From Dactylosporangium roseum (lineage in GTDB: Bacteria > Actinomycetota > Actinomycetes > Mycobacteriales > Micromonosporaceae), in contig NZ_CP073721.1 in NCBI RefSeq assembly GCF_025264685.1, positions 6,093,501-6,157,500 on the forward strand: a DNA stretch of 64,000 nucleotides, in the 5' to 3' direction. The translations under genes were made by a program, and so were the position numbers. Below are positions 34,071 to 42,578 of this stretch, one piece after another (the first letter of the stretch is position 1; every line of letters begins with the position of its first letter). Below the pieces are notes generated by a model, which saw only the letters and a list, made by a program, of their open reading frames with translations, was not told the origin of the DNA and did not search any database.

Positions 34071-35018
34071 GTGAAGCTGAAGATCCTGATCGCCGTCCTG
34101 CTGACGATCTCCGCCCTTGGTGCCGTCGTGATCTGGCAGAACAGCTACGACATCCGCGAGGAGAAGGTCAGCGTCCACGGTCTCGACGGCGTGCTCGCCC
34201 TGCCGGACAGCGGCGACGGCCCGTTCGGGCTGGTCGTGTTCGTTCACGGCGACGGCGAGATCGACGCCACCCACGACGGCTTCTACCGCCCGATGTGGGA
34301 ATCGTTCGCCCGCGCCGGCTACGCCTCGCTGTCCTGGGACAAGCCCGTCGGCTGGCTCGACCAGAGCATGGACGACCGCGCCGACGAAGTGCGCCACGCG
34401 ATCGCCTGGGCCCGGCAGCGCCCCGACATCGACGCCAAGCGTATCGGCCTGTGGGGCGCCAGCCAGGCCGGCTGGGTCATGCCTAAGGTCGCCTCGACCG
34501 ACCCGAGTCTGCGGTTCATGATCGCCGTTTCCACCGCGATCAACTGGCTCCAGCAGGGCCGCTACAACCTGCTCGCCCAGATGCGGGCGGACGGCGCCAC
34601 CCAGTCCGAAATGGATGAAGCCTTGCAACGGCGGGAGAGGCGGATCACGTTGCTGCGTCAGGGAGCGCCCGTGCCCGAGGACGAGGACATCACACCGCAA
34701 CGGTGGGCGTTCATCCTGAAGAACTTCACCTCCGACGCGACGGCGGATCTCAAGGCCATGCACGGCATACCGGTGCTGCTCATCCTCGCCGGGCACGACC
34801 TCAACGTCGATGTGGCCGACGCCGAAGCGGCATACCGGCGGCTCGTGCCCAACCTCACCGTGCAGCACTATCCCGATGGGACACATTCACTGCTCAAACA
34901 GGACATCGAGGAATCCACGCCACGACTCACCGTCACAGCGATCTTCGCGCCGAGGATGCTGTTCGCCGACGGCTTTCTCGCCAACCAGCAGCAGTACCTT
35001 CAGCGGGTGAACCGATGA
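34071..35018 (+). CDS. Membrane-anchored or secreted alpha/beta hydrolase
   Basis: 315 residues from GTG. An N-terminal hydrophobic segment (LKILIAVLLTISALGAVVIW, 2-21) acts as signal anchor; the rest is a dienelactone-hydrolase/peptidase-S9-like fold with VVFVHGDGEID, nucleophile in GLWGASQAGWVMP, acid in ILAGHDLNVDV and His in YPDGTHSLLK. Substrate unknown; it acts outside or at the membrane. It overlaps a truncated DUF418 gene by ATGA, a relic of a longer operon. Confidence 0.82.
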   Translation: MKLKILIAVLLTISALGAVVIWQNSYDIREEKVSVHGLDGVLALPDSGDGPFGLVVFVHGDGEIDATHDGFYRPMWESFARAGYASLSWDKPVGWLDQSMDDRADEVRHAIAWARQRPDIDAKRIGLWGASQAGWVMPKVASTDPSLRFMIAVSTAINWLQQGRYNLLAQMRADGATQSEMDEALQRRERRITLLRQGAPVPEDEDITPQRWAFILKNFTSDATADLKAMHGIPVLLILAGHDLNVDVADAEAAYRRLVPNLTVQHYPDGTHSLLKQDIEESTPRLTVTAIFAPRMLFADGFLANQQQYLQRVNR

Positions 35019-35194
35019 GAAGAATCGCCGCCGTCGACGCGCTACGCGGGTTCGCCGTCGACGAGGGCGAGACGTATGACCGGCTGTTCGCCGACATGGT
35101 CGCCACGAACACGCCCACCGGGGCTGTCCGCCACTCCTGTACAGGCAGCAACGTACTGCGGCCGACGCCACCGGACCGGACGACGCCGGACTGA
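35015..35194 (+). pseudogene. DUF418-type membrane protein, N-terminal fragment
   Basis: 59 codons beginning MRRIAAVDALRGFAV, the N-terminal signature of DUF418 family membrane proteins (normally ~400 residues). After residue 14 the sequence loses any resemblance and ends at a stop. ATGA-coupled to the hydrolase. A deletion has probably removed nearly all of the gene. Confidence 0.6.
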
Positions 35195-35307
35195 AACACA
35201 CCGGCCGACCTCGGACCGGCCATCACGGGACCATCAGACCGACAGTTCGCATCGAGAGGGTCGGAAGCCTGCGCGACGGGATCGCTCCGCGGACCTACAC
35301 TGCGGAC

Positions 35308-35424
35308 ATGCGAACGCTGGACGGGTCTTATGTGCTGCTCGTGCTGGCCCTTGTTCTGTGCTCCTCGATCGGGGCCGGTGGGGTTGTATTGCTCGCGCTT
35401 CGGAAGATTCGCCGTCGCCAGTAG
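35308..35424 (+). CDS. Possible small membrane protein
   Basis: 38 residues: short N-terminus MRTLDGS, one hydrophobic helix (YVLLVLALVLCSSIGAGGVVLLAL in two parts) and a basic end RKIRRRQ. It has the composition of a single-pass small protein but no clear ribosome site. It lies between two gene fragments, so it may be spurious. Confidence 0.35.
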   Translation: MRTLDGSYVLLVLALVLCSSIGAGGVVLLALRKIRRRQ

Positions 35425-35506
35425 TGCCGCGGAGGGAGCACGCACGTGCGCGACCTCGGACTGGGACCTGACGCGATCTCGCGGCCCACAATTCGCACCC
35501 TCATGT

Positions 35507-35719
35507 ATGGCCGGCATGTGGCTCGCCGGATACCCCCTCGCCCAACACACCGCCAAAGGCACCCCCGCCGGCTCCACCAACCCCCTCATCGACTACCACA
35601 TCATCTACGCCGCCGCCCTCCCCATCGTCCTGGCCCTCGCCTACGCCGGCCACACCTGGGGTCTCGGCCGCCACTGGGCCAAGCTGCCCATCGTCCAGCG
35701 CAACCGCTGGCTCATCTAA
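35507..35719 (+). pseudogene. DoxX/TQO-like membrane protein, C-terminal fragment
   Basis: 71 codons reading MAGMWLAGYPLAQHT, STNPLIDYHIIYAAALPIVLAL, YAGHTWGLGRHWAKLPIVQR: by resemblance the last membrane helices and tail of a DoxX-like quinol-oxidase-subunit protein. The N-terminal two thirds are missing. A perfect terminator hairpin follows. Together with the DUF418 fragment it marks a deletion scar. Confidence 0.5.
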
Positions 35720-35738
35720 CCTCGCACCAACCAGCCGC

Positions 35739-35774
35739 GAAGCCCGGTTGAGGCAGCCGCCTCAACCGGGCTTC
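35739..35774 (+). terminator. Terminator hairpin
   Basis: A perfect 16-bp stem (GAAGCCCGGTTGAGGC, 35739-35754, with 35759-35774) with the four-base loop AGCC, 19 bp after the DoxX-like fragment. No U-tract follows. Confidence 0.85.
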
Positions 35775-35976
35775 GGCGCGCGCGCACGCCGAGATGTCGC
35801 GGACCAGGGGGCGGCACAGGTGAGCGCCTCGGCCGATCGACTTGAGTGCGTATATGGCCCTATGGCCCTCAGGATTTGCTACCAGCACATTCAAGCGCGA
35901 CGATCGCACCAGCAACTGAGCGCTCGCAAGGCATCACGGCAGGCTACGTCCATCTTCCCAGCCCCGAGGGACGACG

Positions 35977-36627
35977 ATGTCACCGCTTGATCCGCGGCTT
36001 TCCCCCGCCGACGCGTACTACTTCATCGCACACGAGCACATGGTCGGCCGGCGGCGGCTGCATCCACGGATCATCGGGATCGGCCTGGGCGCGGCGCTGC
36101 TCGGCGAGTTGGTCCTGACCGGCAGCCTCACCGTCGACGACCGGGGCGTCCGCGCCCTGCGGCTGGAGCCGCCCCGCGATCCGTTGCTGCACTCGACGCT
36201 GGCCCTGCTGCTCGCCCAGCCGCAGCACCGCGACCCGGCCACCTGGCTGGCGTTCCTCGCCGAGGAGGCGGCCGACCGGGTGGCGCAGCGGCTCCAGTTG
36301 AGCCGGCGGCTCGAGGTGATCCGGCAGCGGCGGCTGATCGGCACCCGGCGGGTGCTCGTCCCCGCGGACGTCAACGAGGCCGCCTGGGAGTCGATCCGGC
36401 TGGAGCGGCTGCTGAACACCGAGACGCCGTTGTGCCAGGCCGACGGCTTCCTGGTCGGGCTGGTGTGGGTGACCGGGCTGATCCCGCACGTCCTCTGGGA
36501 CCCCGAGATCTCCGTCGCCGGCCGGGCGATCCTGCCCGACGTGGTGGCGGCCCTGCACCCGGCCCTGCACGCCCTCGTCAAGCAGTGCGAGACCGCCGTC
36601 GGTCATGCCGTTCTGGCCCCGCGATAA
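35977..36627 (+). CDS. GPP34 family protein
   Basis: 216 residues. GPP34 (Golgi phosphoprotein 3-like) features: SPADAYYFIAHEHM, an IGLGAALLGELVLTGSLTVDD strand-helix, HSTLALLL and RLERLLNTETPLCQADGFLVGLVWVTGL. In eukaryotes GOLPH3 binds PI4P and Golgi enzymes; bacterial members are common in actinomycetes, with no settled role, perhaps peripheral membrane binding. It is followed 25 bp later by an APC permease. Confidence 0.83.
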   Translation: MSPLDPRLSPADAYYFIAHEHMVGRRRLHPRIIGIGLGAALLGELVLTGSLTVDDRGVRALRLEPPRDPLLHSTLALLLAQPQHRDPATWLAFLAEEAADRVAQRLQLSRRLEVIRQRRLIGTRRVLVPADVNEAAWESIRLERLLNTETPLCQADGFLVGLVWVTGLIPHVLWDPEISVAGRAILPDVVAALHPALHALVKQCETAVGHAVLAPR

Positions 36628-36652
36628 CCCCCGAACCGCGACAGGAGATGGA

Positions 36653-38173
36653 ATGTCCCGATCGAGACACGGCGACCGTACCGACATCGTGGCCAGCACG
36701 CTGGCCCGCAACCGGCTCGGTGTGCCCGCCGTGGTGTTCTTCGTGCTCGCCGCGGCCGCCCCGCTGACAGCGGTGGCCGGTGGTGCGACGACCGGCTGGG
36801 CGGTGACCGGGGTGATCGGCATCCCGGTCGCCTACCTCGCCGTCGCGGCCGTCCTCGCCCTGTTCTCCGTCGGCTACACCGCCATGAGCCGCCGGATCGT
36901 CAACGCCGGCGCGTTCTACTCGTACATCGCCCAGGGCCTCGGCCGCGTGCCGGGTGTCGGCGCGGCGCTCGTGGCGCAGCTCGCATACAACACCATGCAG
37001 ATCGGGTTGTACGGCGGCTTCGGCGCCGTCCTGGCCGGCCTCCTCGACGACCGGGCCGGCGTCGACCTGCCGTGGTGGCTGTGCTCGTTCGCCGCCTGGG
37101 CGGTCATCGGTGTCCTCGGGGTGCTGCGGGTCGACGTCAACGGCCGGGTCCTCGCCGTACTGCTGGTCGCGGAGATCGCCATCGCGATCGCCTACGGCGT
37201 GGTCGAGGTGGCGCACCCGGCGGGCGGCACGGTCACGTTCGACACCCTGGCACCGTCCTGGCTGTTCGAGACGGGCATCGGTGCCGGACTCGCCACGGCG
37301 ATCGCCGGCTTCGTCGGTTTCGAGGCCACCGCCGTCTACGCCGAGGAGACCAAGGACCCCCACCGCACGGTGCCCCGCGCGACCTACCTGGCGCTGCTCG
37401 TCATCGGGCTGCTCTACGCCGCGAGCGCGTGGGCCATGTCCGTGGCCACCGGCCCGGCCGGCGTCGTCGACCGGGCGAGGGCGGACGGCACCGAGCTGAT
37501 GTTCACGCTCGTCGCGCCGTACCTGCACCGGGCCTGGCTCGACGTGGGACACGTCCTGTTCGTGACGAGCCTGTTCGCGGCGCTGCTGGCGTTCCACAAC
37601 ACCGTCGCCCGCTACAGCTTCGCCCTCGGCCGCGAGCGGGTCCTGCCCGCCTGGCTCGGCGCCACCGGTGCCCGTACCAACGCTCCGATCTGGGGCTCGC
37701 TTACCCAGACCGCCGTCGCCGGGGTCGTCCTCGCCGTGTACGCCGCCAACGGGCTGGATCCGATCGTCCACCTGTTCTTCTGGCTCGGCGTCCTCGGCGG
37801 CCTGGGGGTGCTCATCCTCATGACCGCGACCTCCGTCGCCGTCGTCGCGTTCTTCGCCCATCCCGGCAACCGCGCCGGCACCGGGCTGTGGTCCCGTGCG
37901 ATCGCACCCGCCGTGGCCGTGGCCGCCCTGACGTACGTGCTGTGGCTGACCCTCACCCAGTTCGACGTCCTGCTCGGCATCACCGACCCCGCCTCGCCGT
38001 GGCCGATCGTCCTGCCCGCCCTCTACGGCGCGGCCGCGGTGCTCGGCATGGCGTGGGCGCTCCTGCTGCGGGCACGGTCGCCGCGGCGGTACGCGACGAT
38101 CGGGCTCGGCGCCGACAGCGCGACCGCGATGTCCTTCACCATGCCGGTGCGGGTCGGCGGAGCCGGGCGATGA
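36653..38173 (+). CDS. APC-superfamily amino acid permease
   Basis: 506 residues from ATG 36653, with ACAGGAGA upstream. About twelve membrane helices; the APC consensus appears in FFVLAAAAPLTAVAGG, RIVNAGAFYSYIAQGLGR and GFVGFEATAVYAEETKDPHRTVPRAT. Likely an amino acid/H+ symporter or exchanger. ATGA overlap with the GNAT gene; substrate not inferable. Confidence 0.87.
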   Translation: MSRSRHGDRTDIVASTLARNRLGVPAVVFFVLAAAAPLTAVAGGATTGWAVTGVIGIPVAYLAVAAVLALFSVGYTAMSRRIVNAGAFYSYIAQGLGRVPGVGAALVAQLAYNTMQIGLYGGFGAVLAGLLDDRAGVDLPWWLCSFAAWAVIGVLGVLRVDVNGRVLAVLLVAEIAIAIAYGVVEVAHPAGGTVTFDTLAPSWLFETGIGAGLATAIAGFVGFEATAVYAEETKDPHRTVPRATYLALLVIGLLYAASAWAMSVATGPAGVVDRARADGTELMFTLVAPYLHRAWLDVGHVLFVTSLFAALLAFHNTVARYSFALGRERVLPAWLGATGARTNAPIWGSLTQTAVAGVVLAVYAANGLDPIVHLFFWLGVLGGLGVLILMTATSVAVVAFFAHPGNRAGTGLWSRAIAPAVAVAALTYVLWLTLTQFDVLLGITDPASPWPIVLPALYGAAAVLGMAWALLLRARSPRRYATIGLGADSATAMSFTMPVRVGGAGR

Positions 38174-38742
38174 GCGTCCGCACCGCCGGCCCGGGCGACC
38201 TCGGCGCGGTGACCGGAATCCTGGCGGAGGCGTTCCTCGACGGCGACCTCTCCGGTTGGCTGGTCCCCGACCGGGCCACCCGCCGGACGGTCTACGCCGG
38301 CTACTTCCGCATCTTCGCCGAGTTCTTCCTCGCTCACGGTCTGGTCGAGACCACCGGCGACCTCGACGCCGTCGCCCTGTGGTGGCCCGTCGACCAGCGT
38401 CTCGACCTCGACATCCCCGGTTACGACGAGCGGCTCGCGACGGTCTGCGGGCCGGCCGTCGGCCGGTTCGTCCGACTCGACCTGGCCATGCACAACAGCC
38501 ACCCCACCGGCCGGCCGCACCACTATCTGGCCTTCCTCGCGGTGCATCCGGACCGGCAGGGCGAGGGCCTGGGCAGCGCCCTGCTGCGGCACCGCCACGC
38601 CCACCTCGACGAGCTGGGCGTCCCGGCCTACCTGGAGGCGACCAACCCGCGCAACCGGGGGTTGTACGAGCGGCACGGCTACCGGCCGCGTGAGCCCATC
38701 CACATCCCCGACGGCCCGAGCATGTACCCGATGTGGCGGTGA
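38170..38742 (+). CDS. GNAT-family N-acetyltransferase
   Basis: 190 residues. Acetyl-CoA motif A is LAFLAVHPDRQGEGLGSALLRH, with the C-terminal LEATNPRNRGLYERHGYRP typical of GNATs. The N-terminal half resembles actinobacterial GNATs with an aromatic pocket (YAGYFRIFAEFFLAHG). Coupled to the permease, so it may acetylate an imported amine or amino acid. Confidence 0.85.
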   Translation: MSVRTAGPGDLGAVTGILAEAFLDGDLSGWLVPDRATRRTVYAGYFRIFAEFFLAHGLVETTGDLDAVALWWPVDQRLDLDIPGYDERLATVCGPAVGRFVRLDLAMHNSHPTGRPHHYLAFLAVHPDRQGEGLGSALLRHRHAHLDELGVPAYLEATNPRNRGLYERHGYRPREPIHIPDGPSMYPMWR

Positions 38743-38806
38743 GACCCCGCCGGGGGCTGTCGCCGGCTCGGCTGCGGTGCGCTCCGCCCGGGTGACCGGC
38801 CCGACG

Positions 38807-40897
38807 TCATCCGCCGGCCGAGCGGACCGCCTCCGGTGCGGCAGCCGGCACGGCCCGCGCGGCCGGGCGGGCCGGCCACCAGAACCGCTCGCCCAGCAGC
38901 AGCGCGATGGCCGGCACGACGACGGTGCGCACGAGCAGGGTGTCGAGCACGACGCCGATGCCGACGATGACGCCGATCTGGGTCAGCACGATCACCGGGA
39001 GCACGCCGAGCACCGTGAAGACCGCGGCCAGCAGGATGCCGGCCGAGGTGATGACCCCGCCGGTGGCGGCGAGCGCCCGCACGACGCCGGCCCGGGTGTC
39101 GCCGCGTTCGGCGGTCTCCTCCCGGGCCCGGGTGATCAGGAAGATGTTGTAGTCGACGCCGAGCGCGACGAGGAAGAGGAAGCTCAGCAGCGGCACGGCC
39201 GCGTCGAGCGCCGGGATGCCCAGCACGTGCTCCAGCAGCACGCTCGCCGCGCCGAGGCTCGCCGTGTAGCTGACGACGACGGTCACGAGCAGCAGCACCG
39301 GCGCCACCAGGGAGCGCAGGAGCACGACGAGCACCACGAGGACGACCAGCAGCACCAGCGGTACGACCACCGTGTCGTCCCGCACGTCGGCGTCGCGCTC
39401 GTCGAGGTCGGCCGCGGGCGCGCCGCCGACGAGCGCCCCCGGCACCCCGGCGAGGGTGGTGCGCAGGCGGCGCACCGTGTCGTCGGCCGCGGTGGTCCCC
39501 GAGCCATCGGTGAGCTCGACGCGGAACTTCACCAGGTGCCCGTCGTCGGAGCGCTCGGGCTCGCCGACGGCGGCGACGCCTTCGACACCGGGCAGCGCCG
39601 TGCGGGCCCGTTCGGAGGCGCCGGCGGCGACGACGACGGTGACCGGCTGGGACGCGCCGGCCGGGAAGTGCCGGGCGAGCGCCTCCTGCCCGCTGACCGA
39701 CTCGACCTCGGTCCGGAACTGCTCGGTCTGCGACAGGCCGACGGAGGTGCCGAGCAGCCCGAGCGTGAGCGCGGCGAGGGCGAGTGACGCGCCGGCGAGC
39801 ACCCGCACCGGGTGCCGGCCGACGGCGCGGGCGACGCGGGACCACACGCCGCGGGTGGTCGGGTCGTCGCTGCCCAGCTTCGGCACGAACGGCCAGAAGA
39901 CGCCCCGGGGCAGGCTGACCAGCGCGGCCGGGAGCACCACCAGCCCGAAGACCAGCGCGACGGCCACGCCGATCGCGGCGGAGACGCCGAGGGTGCGGTT
40001 GCCGGTCAGGACCGCGGCGAGCAGGGTGAGCAGCGCGAGGATCACGGTCGCGGCGCTGGCGACGATCGCCGGCGCGGCGCCGCGCAGCGCGTCGGCCATC
40101 GCATCCCGCCGCGACCCGGTGCGGCGCAGTTCCTCGCGGTAGCGCGCGATGAGCAGCAGCGCATAGTCGGTGCCGGCGCCGAACACCAGCACCGAGACGA
40201 TGCCGCTGACCGAGGCGTCGGTGCGCTCGCCGGCCAGCTCGGCCACCCACGGCAGCAGCTTCGCCACGACCTGGTCGCCCACGCCGATGACGACGAGCGG
40301 CACGATCCACAGGATCGGGCTGCGGTACGTGACGAGCAGCAGGACGGCGACCACGCTCGCCGTCGCGATCAGCAGGGTCACGTCGGCGCCCTCGAAGGCG
40401 GCGGCGATGTCCCGGCCGAACGCGGGTCCGCCGGTGACGTGCGCGGTCAGCCCGGGCGGCAGGGCCGAGCCGGGCCCGGAGTCGTGGACGCTCGCGCGGA
40501 CCCGGTCGACCGCCCGCGTCGTGGCGGCGTCGTCGAGGCCGCCGCCGAGCGGGACGGTCAGCAGGACCGCCCGCCCGTCCGCGGCGGGGATCGGCGGCGG
40601 CAGGTGCCCGCCGAGCGCCTCGGCCGTCCTCGCGACCGCCGCCCGGTCCGCGTCGGTCAGGGTGCCGTCCGCCCGCTCGAACACGACGATCAGGGCCTGC
40701 GCGCGGCCGCTGGGGAACCGGCCGGTCAGCTCGGCGACCCGGGTCGACTGCTTGCCGGCGGGCAGCCCGTCGGTGGCGTCCCTGGCCGGTTGCTCCGGCG
40801 AGGTGAGGAACACCAGCGCGGTGAGGCCGACGGCCACGAGCAGGATCAGGATCGCGCCGAGCCGGCTGGTGACCAGGGCCGCCACACGAGCACCCAT
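38807..40897 (-). CDS. MMPL/RND-type membrane exporter
   Basis: 696 residues from ATG 40897, with GAAGGAAGCG upstream. Twelve membrane helices in two halves with large extracytoplasmic loops; MMPL signatures include GTDYALLLIARYREELRRTG and the second-half LGVDYNIFLITRAREE with the Asp/Tyr proton-relay residues. Actinomycete MMPL proteins export lipids, siderophores or antibiotics. A TTCGA-N3-TCGAA inverted repeat sits 26 bp upstream. Confidence 0.88.
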   Translation of the reverse strand: MGARVAALVTSRLGAILILLVAVGLTALVFLTSPEQPARDATDGLPAGKQSTRVAELTGRFPSGRAQALIVVFERADGTLTDADRAAVARTAEALGGHLPPPIPAADGRAVLLTVPLGGGLDDAATTRAVDRVRASVHDSGPGSALPPGLTAHVTGGPAFGRDIAAAFEGADVTLLIATASVVAVLLLVTYRSPILWIVPLVVIGVGDQVVAKLLPWVAELAGERTDASVSGIVSVLVFGAGTDYALLLIARYREELRRTGSRRDAMADALRGAAPAIVASAATVILALLTLLAAVLTGNRTLGVSAAIGVAVALVFGLVVLPAALVSLPRGVFWPFVPKLGSDDPTTRGVWSRVARAVGRHPVRVLAGASLALAALTLGLLGTSVGLSQTEQFRTEVESVSGQEALARHFPAGASQPVTVVVAAGASERARTALPGVEGVAAVGEPERSDDGHLVKFRVELTDGSGTTAADDTVRRLRTTLAGVPGALVGGAPAADLDERDADVRDDTVVVPLVLLVVLVVLVVLLRSLVAPVLLLVTVVVSYTASLGAASVLLEHVLGIPALDAAVPLLSFLFLVALGVDYNIFLITRAREETAERGDTRAGVVRALAATGGVITSAGILLAAVFTVLGVLPVIVLTQIGVIVGIGVVLDTLLVRTVVVPAIALLLGERFWWPARPAARAVPAAAPEAVRSAGG

Positions 40898-40922
40898 CAC
40901 GCTTCCTTCGACAGACGAATAG

Positions 40923-40935
40923 TTCGACCGTCGAA
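40923..40935 (-). promoter_or_regulatory. Inverted repeat in the MMPL promoter
   Basis: TTCGACCGTCGAA: 5-bp arms around CCG, located 26 bp before the MMPL start in a locally AT-rich stretch. Size and place fit a TetR-type operator, although no regulator is adjacent. Confidence 0.35.
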
Positions 40936-40993
40936 TCATAGCTCCACGGCGGCGCGACCACCGGAGCGGGCACCGCGCTCGTGCCGGACGTCA

Positions 40994-41770
40994 TCAGCCC
41001 CTGACGCGGGCGGTGAAGAGGAGGTACTCCCAGTCCGCGCCGCCGGCGTCGCCCAGGTCGGCCAGGGCGCGGTCCAGCGCGGCCGCGTCGTCCGGCCGGT
41101 CGGCCAGGTTCCGGTAGGTGACGATCGTCGGCCCGTAGTTGCGCTTGAAGTAGTCCCGGAACGAGGCCCCGTCCGGGAAGTCGACGTGGACCGTGTGGCG
41201 CTCGGCCACCACGTCGGTGACCCGGTCGCCGAACAGCGACCGCACATGGGCCTCGTCACCCCACAGCGGCGGCGGCTGCGCCCCGGGCGGCGGAGGCGGC
41301 GCGTAGGGCTTCATCGCCGCGAGCATCCGGCCGACGAAGCCCGACGGCGTCCAGTTGATCAGGCCGATCGTCCCGCCGGGTCGGCACACCCGCACCAGCT
41401 CGTCCGCCGTCGCCCGGTGCCGCGGGGCGAACATGACGCCGACGCACGACATGACGACGTCGTACGACGCGTCGGGGAACGGCAGCGCCTCGGCGTCACC
41501 CTCGACCCACTCCAGCGGGACGGGCGCCGCGGCCCGGCCCGCCGCCAGCAGCTCGGGTGTCAGGTCGCTCGCGGTCACCCGCGCGCCGGCCAGTGCCGCC
41601 GGGACGGCCGCGTTCCCCGACCCCGCGGCGACGTCCAGCACACGTTGCCCCGCGCCGACGCCGCACGCCTTGACCAGTGTCGTGCCCAGTTCCGGGATGA
41701 TCTCGGTGGCGACCGCGGGGTAGTCACCCAGTGCCCACATCGCCCGGTGCCTCAGTTTCACCTCGTCCAT
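40994..41770 (-). CDS. Class I SAM-dependent methyltransferase
   Basis: 258 residues. Motif I VLDVAAGSGNAAVPAA, motif II ASDLTPELL, GDAEALPFPDASYDVVMSCVGVMFAP and LVRVCRPGGTIGLINW give a Methyltransf_11-type enzyme. A Pro-rich insert (YAPPPPPGAQPPPLWG) lies mid-way. Divergent from the HxlR regulator across 70 bp, so probably controlled by it. Substrate unknown, likely a small molecule. Confidence 0.85.
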   Translation of the reverse strand: MDEVKLRHRAMWALGDYPAVATEIIPELGTTLVKACGVGAGQRVLDVAAGSGNAAVPAALAGARVTASDLTPELLAAGRAAAPVPLEWVEGDAEALPFPDASYDVVMSCVGVMFAPRHRATADELVRVCRPGGTIGLINWTPSGFVGRMLAAMKPYAPPPPPGAQPPPLWGDEAHVRSLFGDRVTDVVAERHTVHVDFPDGASFRDYFKRNYGPTIVTYRNLADRPDDAAALDRALADLGDAGGADWEYLLFTARVRG

Positions 41771-41840
41771 GCTTCCGACGCTAGAAACCCGACTGGGCAG
41801 CGCCTAGTACAACATCTGTACCGAGGTCTACCGTCGGCTC

Positions 41841-42518
41841 ATGGGCGCGTCGTACTACCAGTTCTGCCCGGTCGCGAAGGCCATGGAGCTGCTCGACGAA
41901 CGGTGGACGATGCTGGTCGTCCGCGAGCTGATCGCCGGCAGCCGGCACTTCAACGACCTGCGCCGGGGCCTGCCCCGCATGTCACCGACGCTGCTGTCCA
42001 AGCGGCTCCAGCAACTCGTCAACGCCGGCATCGTCGAGCGCCGCCCGGAGGGTGCCGAGGTGCGGTACGAGCTGACCCCCGCCGGCCAGGAACTGGAGCC
42101 GATCGTCGCGGCCATCGGCAACTGGGGCGTGCGCTGGATCGGCGAGCTCGGCGACCGCGACCTCGACCCGAAGCTGCTGCTGTGGGACATGCGCCGCAAC
42201 GTCGACCACGCCGCGCTGCCGCCGGGGCGCACGGTGGTGTCGTTCCGGTTCCCGCACGCGGAGCCGCAGGCGCGGCACTGGTGGCTCGTGCTCACCGCCG
42301 CGGAGGCGGACGTCTGCGACACCGACCCGGGGCACGAGGTGACCGTGCGGGTGACCGCCGACCTGCGCGGCCTGATCGACGTGTGGCTCGGCAACCGCCG
42401 GTGGTCCGACGCGCTGCGCCGCGGCGACGTGGCGATCGACGGCCCGGCGCCGCTGCGGCGGGCGCTGCCCGGCTGGTTCAAGGAGATGGCCTACGCGAGC
42501 GTCCCGCGCCCCGCCTGA
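41841..42518 (+). CDS. HxlR-family regulator with SCP2-like C-terminal domain
   Basis: 225 residues. HxlR winged helix: FCPVAKAMELLDERWTMLVVRELIAGSRHFNDLRRGLPRMSPTLLSKRLQQL (residues 8-60) and RYELTPAGQEL. The C-terminal ~110 residues resemble an SCP2/sterol-binding-like domain (WWLVLTAAEADVCDTDPG, VTADLRGLIDVWLG), perhaps a ligand sensor. The divergent partner is the methyltransferase gene. Confidence 0.85.
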   Translation: MGASYYQFCPVAKAMELLDERWTMLVVRELIAGSRHFNDLRRGLPRMSPTLLSKRLQQLVNAGIVERRPEGAEVRYELTPAGQELEPIVAAIGNWGVRWIGELGDRDLDPKLLLWDMRRNVDHAALPPGRTVVSFRFPHAEPQARHWWLVLTAAEADVCDTDPGHEVTVRVTADLRGLIDVWLGNRRWSDALRRGDVAIDGPAPLRRALPGWFKEMAYASVPRPA

Positions 42519-42578
42519 CCCACGCCGGGTGACCACCGACACGCCGGGCCGTCGTCCACGGGTGCGTAGCCTTGCCGC

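Noticed and set aside
35700-36000. Second copy of the tRNA-Val 3' end as an att site near the right edge of the accessory region
   Set aside because: No repeat of the T-arm/acceptor sequence could be found there by eye, so site-specific integration is not claimed.
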